A DNA stretch of 18,491 nt from DATAXV01 sp036272915 (GTDB taxonomy: Bacteria; Chloroflexota; Dormibacteria; Dormibacterales; Dormibacteraceae), in the NCBI GenBank assembly GCA_036272915.1, contig DATAXV010000236.1, positions 1 to 18,491 on the forward strand. Direction: 5' to 3'. The position numbers and the translations under genes were made by a program. Positions 1 to 7,318 of this stretch are shown here, in pieces. A model generated the notes under the pieces. The model was not told the origin of the DNA and searched no databases. It saw only the letters and a list, made by a program, of their open reading frames with translations. Positions within the stretch are counted from its first letter, which is position 1. Each line of letters opens with the position of its first letter.

Positions 1-167
1 GCGAGAGCCGCGGCTGCATCTGCCCCCCCAGCCAGCCGGTGTGCACCTGCCAGCACCAGCCCACGCTCACCATCCTCACCCGCCATCCGGTGAGGCCGAC
101 CGACGAGGAGGTCGCCGACAACCCTCGAAGTCGCTCCGCCCGCTTGCGGGCGGGCGAGCGTCTGTAG
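1..167 (+). CDS. rsmH: RsmH (MraW) 16S rRNA m4C1402 methyltransferase, C-terminal fragment
   Basis: The 3' end of a gene that begins outside the window; the first complete codon is at 3 and the stop is TAG at 165-167, leaving 54 residues. The fragment reads GCICPPSQPVCTC, then LTRHPVRPTDEEVADNPRSR, then SARLRAGERL. This is the characteristic C-terminus of RsmH: a Cys-rich CxCPP...CxC segment, then the 'RP..EE...NPR(A/S)RSA(K/R)LR' tail. RsmH uses S-adenosylmethionine to methylate N4 of C1402 in 16S rRNA, in the ribosomal P site. It normally sits at the head of dcw clusters just before ftsL, as here. The catalytic domain lies outside the window. Identity is firm from the tail and the position. 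Confidence 0.93.
   Translation, partial: ESRGCICPPSQPVCTCQHQPTLTILTRHPVRPTDEEVADNPRSRSARLRAGERL
136..153 (+). other. Short perfect GC inverted repeat at the rsmH 3' end
   Basis: CCGCCCGC (136-143) is followed by TT and its exact reverse complement GCGGGCGG (146-153), twelve bases before the rsmH stop. In RNA it would form a 7-bp stem with a CUUG loop. There is no T-tract, and the bases encode the conserved RSARLRAGER tail, so it may be a by-product of GC-rich Arg/Ala codons. A mild attenuator or mRNA-processing role cannot be excluded. Confidence 0.3.
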
Positions 168-215
168 TTCCCCCAGGGCTCCCGCTTCCGTCTCCTACAC
201 ATCGAGGCTCACGAC

Positions 216-737
216 GTGGTCACATCCCGAATACTCACCCGACGCAGGATTCAGACCGGGCGTCCCGGCCACGCCGGGGTCCGGTCCAGGCAGAGCGCCC
301 GTCCGGCGCTGATTCAGTTCGCCAGCGGTGCCGCCATCCGCCGGCTGCGGCTGCGCACCATGGGACGGGTCTACCTTGCCGGGGCCGTCGTCGTGCTCTT
401 GACGCTCGCCTATCTGGTGCTGGGCGCGGGGACGACGGGTGCCTCCTACGTGCTCGACGGACTCCAGACCCAGAACCAGCAGCTGCAGGCCGACCACGGC
501 CAGCTGGTCTACGAGTCGGCGATGATGCACACCCCGCAGCGCCGTCAGCAGGAGGCGCAGCAGGAGCAGATGGTCCCCGACCAGCCCGCCGGATACCTGA
601 CCGGGAAGGCCTCGCCGATCAACCTGGACGCCCCGATCGGCGGTGCCAGGGCGACCGGGCCCTCCTGGTGGAGCTTCCTGGGCGGCGTCGTCGGCAGCGT
701 GATCCAGGGGGCGGGACCCCAGCGGGAGGCCGCCTGA
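216..737 (+). CDS. ftsL: FtsL-like divisome protein (single membrane helix plus coiled coil)
   Basis: A 173-residue bitopic protein between rsmH and the septal transpeptidase, the usual place of ftsL. Residues 1-50 are a basic cytoplasmic segment, about 52-72 form one transmembrane helix (VYLAGAVVVLLTLAYLVLG), and 78-119 are Gln/Leu-rich with a coiled-coil look (LQTQNQQLQADHGQL). FtsL pairs with FtsB/DivIC and FtsQ to activate FtsW and FtsI. FtsL proteins have little sequence identity, so the call rests on topology and synteny. The GTG at 216 is chosen because GAGG lies 8 bases upstream (204-207). ATG 360 (codon 49) is an alternative that would remove the basic N-terminus. Unusual: a Trp/Gly-rich hydrophobic stretch at 149-167 near the C-terminus. 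The stop is one base before the next ATG, implying translational coupling. Confidence 0.78.
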   Translation: MVTSRILTRRRIQTGRPGHAGVRSRQSARPALIQFASGAAIRRLRLRTMGRVYLAGAVVVLLTLAYLVLGAGTTGASYVLDGLQTQNQQLQADHGQLVYESAMMHTPQRRQQEAQQEQMVPDQPAGYLTGKASPINLDAPIGGARATGPSWWSFLGGVVGSVIQGAGPQREAA

Positions 738-738
738 G

Positions 739-2517
739 ATGGCCCGTCCGCTCAGGCGTCGACCCTCCGGCTCCAGCGCGGCCAGGGCGGCGGTCAAGAA
801 GAATCGTGAGCCCTCGCGCATGCGCGCCCTCATTCTTCTGGCCGGCGCCGTGCTGCTCGCCTCGACGGTGTGGGGGAAGCTCGTCTACTGGCAGGTCTGG
901 CAGCACAACCGCCTGAGCACACTGGCCAACATCCAGCACGTCGACTCGATCACGCTGCCCGCCACCCGAGGCGTCATCTACGACGACGAGGGCCGGCCGC
1001 TTGCCCTCAACACGACCGTGTACGACGTGACCCTCTCGCCGCAGACCGTGCTCCCCTCACAGCGGAGCGAGGTCGGCAGCGGGCTGGCCACGGTGCTCGG
1101 CGTCTCCGCCGACACCATCCAGAAGGAGCTGGCCTCGGGTCGCGTCTTCTATTACATCGCCCACCGCGTGCCCATGAGCCAGGCTCAGCAGCTGCAGCGG
1201 ATGGGCCTGCCCGGCGTCGCCCTGCAGGGCGTACCGCAGCGTGTCTACGTGCCCGGCGGCATCGACGGCGACACCCTCGCCGCCAACCTCCTCGGCTTCG
1301 TCGACTACAGCGGCGAGGGGGATCGCGGCGTCGAGCAGGACTACAACTCGAAGCTGGCCGGGGTCAACGGCGAGGCAACGCTCTACCGCGACTCCGAGGG
1401 CCAGCCGATCGCGGCGACCATGCAGAACCAGCGCAAGCCGGTCAACGGCACCAGCGTGACCCTGACCCTGGACAGCGACCTTCAGTACGAGGCGGAGCAG
1501 GCGGTCGAGCAGGATGTCAAGCTCAACCACGCCCAGAGCGGCAGCGCCATCATCATGGACACCCACACCGGCGGCATCGTCGGCTACGCGTCCTACCCCT
1601 CGTACAACGCCAACAACTTCTACGACTACAGCGCCTCCCAGACCCAGGACGGGATCGCCTCCAACCTCTACGAGCCCGGCTCGGTGATGAAGGTGGTGAC
1701 CATGGCCGGCGCGATCAACGCGGGCGCCATGAGCCCCAACACCGTTATCTACGACCCCGGCTACACCACCGTCCAGGGCCAGGAGATCCACGACTGGGAC
1801 GACGCCTACATGGGCAACATCACGATGACCAAGGTCCTCGAGGAGTCCCTCAACGTGGGCGCGATCAAGGCCGAGCAGCTGGAGGGGAAGAGCAACTTCC
1901 TCCACTACCTGCAGGCCTTCGGCTTCGGTGAGCCGACCGACGCCGGCGTCGGCGAGGAGGCCAACGTGCCCCTGCCCGCCGCCTCACAGTGGAGCCCGAT
2001 CCAGCTCGCCACCGCGTCGTTCGGCCAGGGCGTCGACGTGAACATGATCCAGATGGTCGCCGCCATCAACGCGATCGCCAACGGCGGCGTCTACGTCCAG
2101 CCCCACGTCATCGACAAGGTCGGGAACAAGCCCTTCGTGCCCCAGGAGCGGCGGGTCGTGAGCGCCCAGACCGCGGCGCTCATCAACCAGATGATGCGGT
2201 CGGTCGTCCAGCACGGTTCGGGCTACATGGCTCGCGTCCCCGGCTTTCAGCTGGACGAGGCCGGCAAGACCGGCCAGTCGCAGATCCCGATCAACGGGCA
2301 GTACTCGCTGCAGTGGTACTGGGCGTCGTACGTCGGCTTCATGCCCGCCTCCAACCCGCAGTTCACGATGCTGATCAACGTCACCCGACCCAACAACGGC
2401 TCGATCCTCGCCAACGACGGCTACATCGTCGCCGGACCGACCTGGGCCAAGATCGCTGAGGACATCGTGAGGCTCTGGCACCTCACCCCAAGCAGCCTGC
2501 CGCCGACGCCGAACTGA
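739..2517 (+). CDS. ftsI: Class B penicillin-binding protein, septal D,D-transpeptidase (FtsI/PBP3 type)
   Basis: 592 residues. It cross-links new septal peptidoglycan outside the membrane, working with FtsW. A basic N-terminus is followed by one membrane anchor (about 29-46). The PBP dimerisation/pedestal domain runs from about 72 (ATRGVIYDDEGRPLA, typical of this family) to about 235, and the transpeptidase domain fills the rest. All three penicillin-binding motifs are visible: S315-x-x-K318 (SVMK; Ser315 nucleophile), S370-L-N372, and K510-T-G512. There are no PASTA repeats at the C-terminus, unlike actinobacterial and Bacillus paralogues. The start is ATG 739, with GGGAGG at 724-729. An elongation-type class B PBP is excluded mainly by position between ftsL and the mur genes. 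Confidence 0.93.
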   Translation: MARPLRRRPSGSSAARAAVKKNREPSRMRALILLAGAVLLASTVWGKLVYWQVWQHNRLSTLANIQHVDSITLPATRGVIYDDEGRPLALNTTVYDVTLSPQTVLPSQRSEVGSGLATVLGVSADTIQKELASGRVFYYIAHRVPMSQAQQLQRMGLPGVALQGVPQRVYVPGGIDGDTLAANLLGFVDYSGEGDRGVEQDYNSKLAGVNGEATLYRDSEGQPIAATMQNQRKPVNGTSVTLTLDSDLQYEAEQAVEQDVKLNHAQSGSAIIMDTHTGGIVGYASYPSYNANNFYDYSASQTQDGIASNLYEPGSVMKVVTMAGAINAGAMSPNTVIYDPGYTTVQGQEIHDWDDAYMGNITMTKVLEESLNVGAIKAEQLEGKSNFLHYLQAFGFGEPTDAGVGEEANVPLPAASQWSPIQLATASFGQGVDVNMIQMVAAINAIANGGVYVQPHVIDKVGNKPFVPQERRVVSAQTAALINQMMRSVVQHGSGYMARVPGFQLDEAGKTGQSQIPINGQYSLQWYWASYVGFMPASNPQFTMLINVTRPNNGSILANDGYIVAGPTWAKIAEDIVRLWHLTPSSLPPTPN

Positions 2518-2532
2518 GTTGAGGCGGCAGGA

Positions 2533-2538
2533 TAGACT
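2533..2538 (+). promoter_or_regulatory. Possible -10 element for leaderless or short-leader transcription of murF
   Basis: TAGACT (fits TAnnnT, 4 of 6 to TATAAT) ends 9 bases before the murF ATG at 2548. That ATG has no Shine-Dalgarno sequence within the usual distance, although most neighbouring genes do. A -10 box 7-10 bases ahead of an initiation codon is the usual geometry for leaderless mRNAs in high-GC Terrabacteria. No good -35 is visible about 17 bases upstream. It is a candidate internal promoter in the long dcw operon. Confidence 0.4.
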
Positions 2539-2547
2539 CGTGGCCAC

Positions 2548-3879
2548 ATGCGTCTGAACCTCAATGAGGTCCAGGAGCTGGTCGGGGGCCGGCTGGCGGG
2601 TGCGGCGCCCGAGGCCTGGGTCCGGAGCTACCACACGGACTCCCGCCAGGTCCTGCCCGACGGCCTCTTCTTCGCCCTCCGCGGACAGGATCACGACGGT
2701 GGCGAGTTCGTACCCGACGCCCTGCGCCGGGGCGCGGCGGCGGCCGTCACCGACGCCGACGGGGAGGGGCCCAGGCTCCTCGTCGAGGATCCCTGGGACG
2801 CCCTCTACGCCCTGGCCCGGGCGGTCTTGGAGCGCGTCTCGCCCCTGGTCCTCGGCGTCACCGGCAGCAACGGCAAGACCTCGACGCGCCAGCTCATGGC
2901 CGCAGCGCTCGACGGCAGCTTCCGGGTCCACCAGACGAGCGGCAATCTCAACACCGAGACCGGCCTCCCGGTGACCGTGCTCGGCCTCGAGCCCGAGCAC
3001 GCCGCCCTGGTCCTGGAGATGGGGATGCGGGCTCCCGGGGAGATCGCCCGGCTGGCCGCGCTGGCCCGGCCCAGGGTCGGCGTCGTGACCGGGATCGGCA
3101 GCGTCCACGCCGAGTACTTCGCCGACGGCTGCGACGGGATCGCCCGGGCCAAGGCCGAGCTGCTCGAGGCGCTGCCCCCGGAGGGCCTCGCCGTGGTCAA
3201 CGCCGACGACGCCTACTTCGAGGTGCTCCGCGGCCGGTCGGCGGCGCCGGTGCTGGGCTTCGGGCTCGAGCGCGGCGACCTTGTCGGCCGCGACTACGAG
3301 GCGCTCGCCGACGGCTGTCGCTTCCGGGTCGAGGACGTGACCGTCCGGCTTCGCCTCCGCGGGCGCCATCAGGCCCGGAACGCGCTGGCGGCGCTGGGCG
3401 CCGCCCGCTTCGCCGGCGTCCCCCTGGCCGAGGCGGCGGACCGCCTGGGTCAGGCGACCGGGCTCGAGCATCGCCTCCAGGAGCTGCCCCAGAGCGGCGG
3501 CTGGACGCTGGTCGACGACGCCTACAACGCCAGCCCGGAGTCGATGGAGGCGGCGTTCGAGGTGCTCTCCGAGCGGCCCCGGAGCGGGCGCCGCCTGGCC
3601 CTGCTCGGCGAGATGCGCGAGCTCGGCGCCCTCGCCGCCGACGCCCACCGGCGCGCCGGCGAGGCCGCGCGCCTCGCCTTCGACGAGGTCGCGGTCCTGG
3701 ATGTGGGGTGGGGCAGGGCCATGGCCGAGGCGGCCGGAGCCCGGCTTCTGACCGACGTCGAGAGCGCCGCCGAATGGCTGCGCCGCGAGGTGAGGCCGGG
3801 CGACGTGGTCCTGCTCAAGGCCTCCCACGGCGTCGGCCTCTACCGGCTGCCGGCCCTGCTCGAGAAGGAGCGGGTGTGA
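2548..3879 (+). CDS. murF: UDP-MurNAc-tripeptide:D-Ala-D-Ala ligase MurF
   Basis: 443 residues, normal length for the family. This cytoplasmic ATP-dependent ligase adds D-Ala-D-Ala to UDP-MurNAc-tripeptide, giving the pentapeptide precursor. The N-terminal domain (1-95) has the MurF-type substrate motif (HTDSRQVLPDGLFFAL, 29-44). The P-loop is GVTGSNGKTS at 103-112, and the Lys of IARAKAEL (K202) fits the carbamylated lysine of Mur ligases. The C-terminal domain has DDAYNASPESM (323-333) and LGEMRELG (353-360), both diagnostic of MurF rather than MurE, where a DNP(D/A)R motif would be expected. murE, its pathway predecessor, is absent from its usual place just upstream. The last codons overlap the mraY start in GTGA (3876-3879). 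Confidence 0.95.
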   Translation: MRLNLNEVQELVGGRLAGAAPEAWVRSYHTDSRQVLPDGLFFALRGQDHDGGEFVPDALRRGAAAAVTDADGEGPRLLVEDPWDALYALARAVLERVSPLVLGVTGSNGKTSTRQLMAAALDGSFRVHQTSGNLNTETGLPVTVLGLEPEHAALVLEMGMRAPGEIARLAALARPRVGVVTGIGSVHAEYFADGCDGIARAKAELLEALPPEGLAVVNADDAYFEVLRGRSAAPVLGFGLERGDLVGRDYEALADGCRFRVEDVTVRLRLRGRHQARNALAALGAARFAGVPLAEAADRLGQATGLEHRLQELPQSGGWTLVDDAYNASPESMEAAFEVLSERPRSGRRLALLGEMRELGALAADAHRRAGEAARLAFDEVAVLDVGWGRAMAEAAGARLLTDVESAAEWLRREVRPGDVVLLKASHGVGLYRLPALLEKERV

Positions 3880-4805
3880 TCCAGGCATTGCTCACCATCG
3901 CCGCCTCGCTCGTCGCCGGGCTGATCGCCTATCCCTTCTTCATCCGGCTGCTCCGGCGGCTGGGCGTCGGGCAGGTGATCCAGGCCGAGCTGGGCGAGGA
4001 GCACCAGAAGAAGGCGGGCACCCCGACCGGTGGCGGCATCCTCTTCGTCTCCTTCGCCATCATCGGCGGTCTGCTCTCCCTGCACATGCACCGCGGCGCC
4101 CTGCCCGCGGTGGTGGCCCTGGTCCTGTTCGGCCTGCTCGGCTTCCTCGACGACATGGCCAAGCTCCACATCGGCCAGATCGGCCTCCCGGCCCGGCTCA
4201 AGTTCCCGCTCCAGGTGGTGCTGGCGATCCCGCTCGCCTTCCTCGCCCACGGCCCCCAGCACCTCCTGCCCGCCTCGGTCGGCTGGCTCTACTGGCCGGT
4301 GGCGATCCTCGCCATCGTCGGCGCCTCCAACGGAGTCAACTTCTCCGACGGCATCGACGCGCTGTGCGGCGGCCTAACGGTGATCGCCTTCCTGGGCCTG
4401 GTCGTGCTGCTGCCCGGCGGTCTGCCCGGAGAGACGGCGGTGGCCATGGTCCTGGTCGGCGCCCTCCTCGCCTTCCTCTACTTCAACCGCCACCCGGCCA
4501 GGGTCTTCATGGGCGACGCCGGCTCGCTCGGATTGGGCGCGGCCCTGGCGGTGATGGCCCTGCAGCAGGGCTGGGTGATCCTGCTCCTGCTGGTCGGCCT
4601 GGTGTACGTGATCGAGGTGGTCTCGGTCGTCCTCCAGGTCAGCTACTTCAAGATCTCCGGCGGCCGCCGGATCTTCCCGATCACGCCGATCCACCACTCC
4701 TTCCAGCGCGAGGGCTGGAGCGAGCCGCAGATCGTCGTCGTCTTCTGGGCGGTCGGCCTGATCGGCGCGATCGGCTCCGCCCTGCTGGCCAGGGTGGTCA
4801 CGTGA
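3876..4805 (+). CDS. mraY: Phospho-MurNAc-pentapeptide transferase MraY
   Basis: 309 residues with the many hydrophobic helices of this integral membrane enzyme, which moves phospho-MurNAc-pentapeptide onto undecaprenyl phosphate to give lipid I. Signature motifs in order: KKAGTPTGGG (45-54), the Mg-binding LDD (91-93), SNGVNFSDGID (151-161), FNRHPARVFMGDAGSLGLG (203-221, Asp214), and PIHHSFQREGW (271-281). The last is normally HHHFE; here the third His is Ser, a noticeable variant. The start is GTG 3876, overlapping the murF stop by four bases, with AAGGAG at 3865-3870 five bases upstream. An upstream ATG in the same frame would run through murF and is rejected. The stop overlaps the murD start in the same way. 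Confidence 0.94.
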   Translation: MIQALLTIAASLVAGLIAYPFFIRLLRRLGVGQVIQAELGEEHQKKAGTPTGGGILFVSFAIIGGLLSLHMHRGALPAVVALVLFGLLGFLDDMAKLHIGQIGLPARLKFPLQVVLAIPLAFLAHGPQHLLPASVGWLYWPVAILAIVGASNGVNFSDGIDALCGGLTVIAFLGLVVLLPGGLPGETAVAMVLVGALLAFLYFNRHPARVFMGDAGSLGLGAALAVMALQQGWVILLLLVGLVYVIEVVSVVLQVSYFKISGGRRIFPITPIHHSFQREGWSEPQIVVVFWAVGLIGAIGSALLARVVT

Positions 4806-6094
4806 GCGCGCTCCCCGAGACCGGCTCCCGGGTGCTGGTCGCCGGGCTCGGCGCCTCCGGCCTGGCCCTGGTTCGCTTCCTGCTCGGCCGGGGCATGCGG
4901 GTCAGGGTCGCCGACCGCAAGCCGGCGTCGGAGCTCGAGGGCAGCCTGAGCCAGGTGCCCGAGGGCGACGTCGAGCTTCGGGCGGGGGAGGAGGGCGAGG
5001 ACCTGCTCGACGGCTGCGCCGCCGTCTACGCCAGCCCGGGAATGCCCTGGGACGCGGCCCTGCTCGAGGCGGCCCGCGCCCGCGGCCTGATCGTCTCCAG
5101 CGAGATCGACCTCTTCTTCGAGCTCTGCCCGGCCCCGATCGTGGGCATCACCGGGACCAACGGCAAGACCACGACCGCCTCGATGACGGCCTCGGTCCTG
5201 GCCCAGGGGCCGCGCCCGGTGCTGCTCGGCGGCAACATCGGCGACACCGTGCTCGACCGCCTCGACGAGGTCCGGCCCGAGCACTGGGTCGTGCTCGAGC
5301 TGTCCAGCTTCCAGCTCGAATCCTGCCGCCGGCCGCGGACGGCGATCGCGGCGGTCCTCAACGTCACCCCCGACCATCTCGACCGGCACCACACCATGGC
5401 CGCCTACATCGCCGCCAAGGCCCGGCTGGTCGAGGCCCAGGACGCCGGCGGCGTCGCCATCCTCAACGGCCAGGACCCGATCTGCGTGGAGATGGCGGAG
5501 ACGGCGCCGGGCCGGGTCGTCTGGTTCGACGCCCACTCGCCGGTGCCGGAGGTGCCCGTCCCCGGCCGCCACAACCAGCTCAACGCGCTGGCGGCGGCGG
5601 CGGTGGGGCGTGCCGCCGGGCTCGACGACGACCGGATCCAGGCCGGCATCGCCGCCTTCACCGCGGTCGAGCACCGGCTCGAGCTGGTCGAGGAGATCGA
5701 CGGGGTCGCCTACTACAACGACTCCAAGGCGACCAACCCGGAGGCGGGGCTGGTCGCGCTGGAGTCCTTCCCGGGCCGGCCGGTGGTGCTGATCGCCGGC
5801 GGGTACGGCTCCGGCTTCGAGCTGAGCGCCTGGGTCGCCGCGGTGCGGGCGAGGACGGAGGCCGCGGTCCTGATCGGGGAGAGCGCCGACCTGCTCGCCG
5901 GGCACCTCGAGGGCCACCTGGTGCGCCGCGCCGGATCGCTGGAGCAGGCGGTGGACGTGGCCGGCGACCTCGCCCGCTCCGGCGGCGTGGTCCTGCTCAG
6001 CCCGGCCTACAAGAGCTATGACATGTTCCGGAACTACGGGGAGCGGGGGCGGACCTTCAAGGCCGCCGTCCGCGCCCGAGCAGGAGCGAAGTAG
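4802..6094 (+). CDS. murD: UDP-MurNAc-L-alanine:D-glutamate ligase MurD
   Basis: 430 residues. It adds D-glutamate to UDP-MurNAc-L-Ala in the cytoplasm. The N-terminal Rossmann-like UDP domain carries VLVAGLGASGLALVRFLLGRG-type sequence (11-31). The P-loop is GITGTNGKTTT (115-125). ELSSFQLE (166-173) and NVTPDHLDRH (187-196) are strong MurD signatures, and K206 in AAYIAAKARL fits the carbamylated lysine. NDSKATN (306-312) and SPAYKSYDMF...ERG (400-415) complete the C-terminal domain; the second is usually SPAxASxDxF, so it has drifted. The start GTG 4802 overlaps the mraY stop (GTGA, 4802-4805), with a GGTGG just upstream, so translation is probably coupled. Confidence 0.95.
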   Translation: MSALPETGSRVLVAGLGASGLALVRFLLGRGMRVRVADRKPASELEGSLSQVPEGDVELRAGEEGEDLLDGCAAVYASPGMPWDAALLEAARARGLIVSSEIDLFFELCPAPIVGITGTNGKTTTASMTASVLAQGPRPVLLGGNIGDTVLDRLDEVRPEHWVVLELSSFQLESCRRPRTAIAAVLNVTPDHLDRHHTMAAYIAAKARLVEAQDAGGVAILNGQDPICVEMAETAPGRVVWFDAHSPVPEVPVPGRHNQLNALAAAAVGRAAGLDDDRIQAGIAAFTAVEHRLELVEEIDGVAYYNDSKATNPEAGLVALESFPGRPVVLIAGGYGSGFELSAWVAAVRARTEAAVLIGESADLLAGHLEGHLVRRAGSLEQAVDVAGDLARSGGVVLLSPAYKSYDMFRNYGERGRTFKAAVRARAGAK

Positions 6095-6097
6095 CGA

Positions 6098-7318
6098 ATG
6101 GAAGCGGTCGAGACGGACAGCGCACCCCACGTCGACCTCTGGCTCACGGCGACCGCCGCCGCCCTCGTGGTGGCCGGCCTGATCATGGTCCTGAGCTCGA
6201 GCCAGGCGATCTCCTACCTGACCTACGACTCGAGCCTGTACGTCTTCTTCCACCAGGCCTTCTTCGCCGCCGTCGGGCTGGTCGCGCTGATCGTGCTCGC
6301 CCGCACCGACTATCACCGGCTCCGGCGCTGGGCGGCGCCCGGCGCGGCCCTCTCCCTGCTGCTGATGGTGATCGTCCTGGTCCCGCACGTCGGCGTCAGC
6401 AGCTACGGCGCCGAGCGCTGGATCGGGCTGGGCAGCATCGGCACCATCCAGCCCTCGGAGATCGTCAAGCTGGGCACGTCGGTCTACCTGGCCCACTGGA
6501 TCGCCAAGCGGGGGAACCGGATCAAGAGCTTCACCGGCGGCTTCCTGCCGCTCCTGGTCATGCTCGGCGCTCTGCTTGCCCTCCTCATGCTGCAGAAGGA
6601 CCTGGGCACGGCGCTGGTCGTGACCAGCATCTTCGGCGCCGCCTACCTCACCGGGGGCGCGCCCAAGCGTTACCTGCTCGTGCTGGGCCTGCTGCTGGTC
6701 GTCTCCTTCGTCGGCTTCGTGCTGCTCGAGTCCTACCGCGTCGACCGGCTGACGACCTACCTGAACCCGTTCGCCGACCCCCAGAACAAGACCCTGCAGG
6801 CCTACCAGGCGCTGCTCGGCCTCGGCTCGGGCGGGATCACCGGCGTCGGCCTCGGGCACTCGGTGCAGAAGTACGACTGGCTGCCGCAGGCCGACACCGA
6901 CTTCATCTTCGCCATCGTCGGCGAGGAGACCGGCCTGATCGGGGCGACGCTGCTCCTCGGGGGCTTCGTCTTCTTCGCCGTGCGCGGCTACCGCACGGCG
7001 ATGCGGGCGCCGGACCGGATGGGTGTCATCCTGGCCTCGGCGATCACGACCTGGATCACGTTCCAGGCGCTGGTCAACATGGGCGTGGTCACCGACACCC
7101 TGCCCATCACCGGCGTCCCGCTGCCGTTCATCAGCTATGGCGGCAGCGCCCTGGTCATGTGTATGGCCGCCGTGGGCGTGCTGCTCAACATCTCCAGCCA
7201 GGGGGTCCAGCGGGCCTCGACGTACCACAGGAGGAGCGATGCGGCTGCTGATAGCGGGAGGGGCCACCGGAGGGCACCTGTCGCCGGCACTCGCCGTGGC
7301 GCAGGCGTTTCGCGCTGA
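6098..7318 (+). CDS. ftsW: SEDS-family septal peptidoglycan glycosyltransferase FtsW
   Basis: 406 residues with about ten membrane helices. It polymerises lipid II glycan strands at the septum together with the class B PBP encoded upstream. SEDS motifs visible: IQPSEIVKL (117-125), QKDLGTAL (166-173; usually QPDLGT), TDFIFAIVGEETGLIGA (267-283), and TLPITGVPLPFISYGGSAL (334-352). Asp268 of TDFIF matches the essential catalytic aspartate of SEDS proteins. Position between murD and murG makes it FtsW rather than RodA. The start is ATG 6098, three bases after the murD stop, with AGGAG at 6082-6086. The last 26 residues (381-406), a basic Arg/Gly/Ala-rich tail, are read from DNA that also encodes the MurG N-terminus, an 80-bp overlap. 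Confidence 0.95.
   Translation: MEAVETDSAPHVDLWLTATAAALVVAGLIMVLSSSQAISYLTYDSSLYVFFHQAFFAAVGLVALIVLARTDYHRLRRWAAPGAALSLLLMVIVLVPHVGVSSYGAERWIGLGSIGTIQPSEIVKLGTSVYLAHWIAKRGNRIKSFTGGFLPLLVMLGALLALLMLQKDLGTALVVTSIFGAAYLTGGAPKRYLLVLGLLLVVSFVGFVLLESYRVDRLTTYLNPFADPQNKTLQAYQALLGLGSGGITGVGLGHSVQKYDWLPQADTDFIFAIVGEETGLIGATLLLGGFVFFAVRGYRTAMRAPDRMGVILASAITTWITFQALVNMGVVTDTLPITGVPLPFISYGGSALVMCMAAVGVLLNISSQGVQRASTYHRRSDAAADSGRGHRRAPVAGTRRGAGVSR

Noticed and set aside
41..916. Open frame of 291 codons on the + strand across rsmH, ftsL and the start of ftsI.
   Set aside because: Arg/Pro/Gly-rich out-of-frame translation over three supported genes.
1984..3888. Open frame of 634 codons on the - strand opposite ftsI and murF.
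   Set aside because: Same reason: an antisense shadow of two certain genes, with no ribosome binding site or motif.
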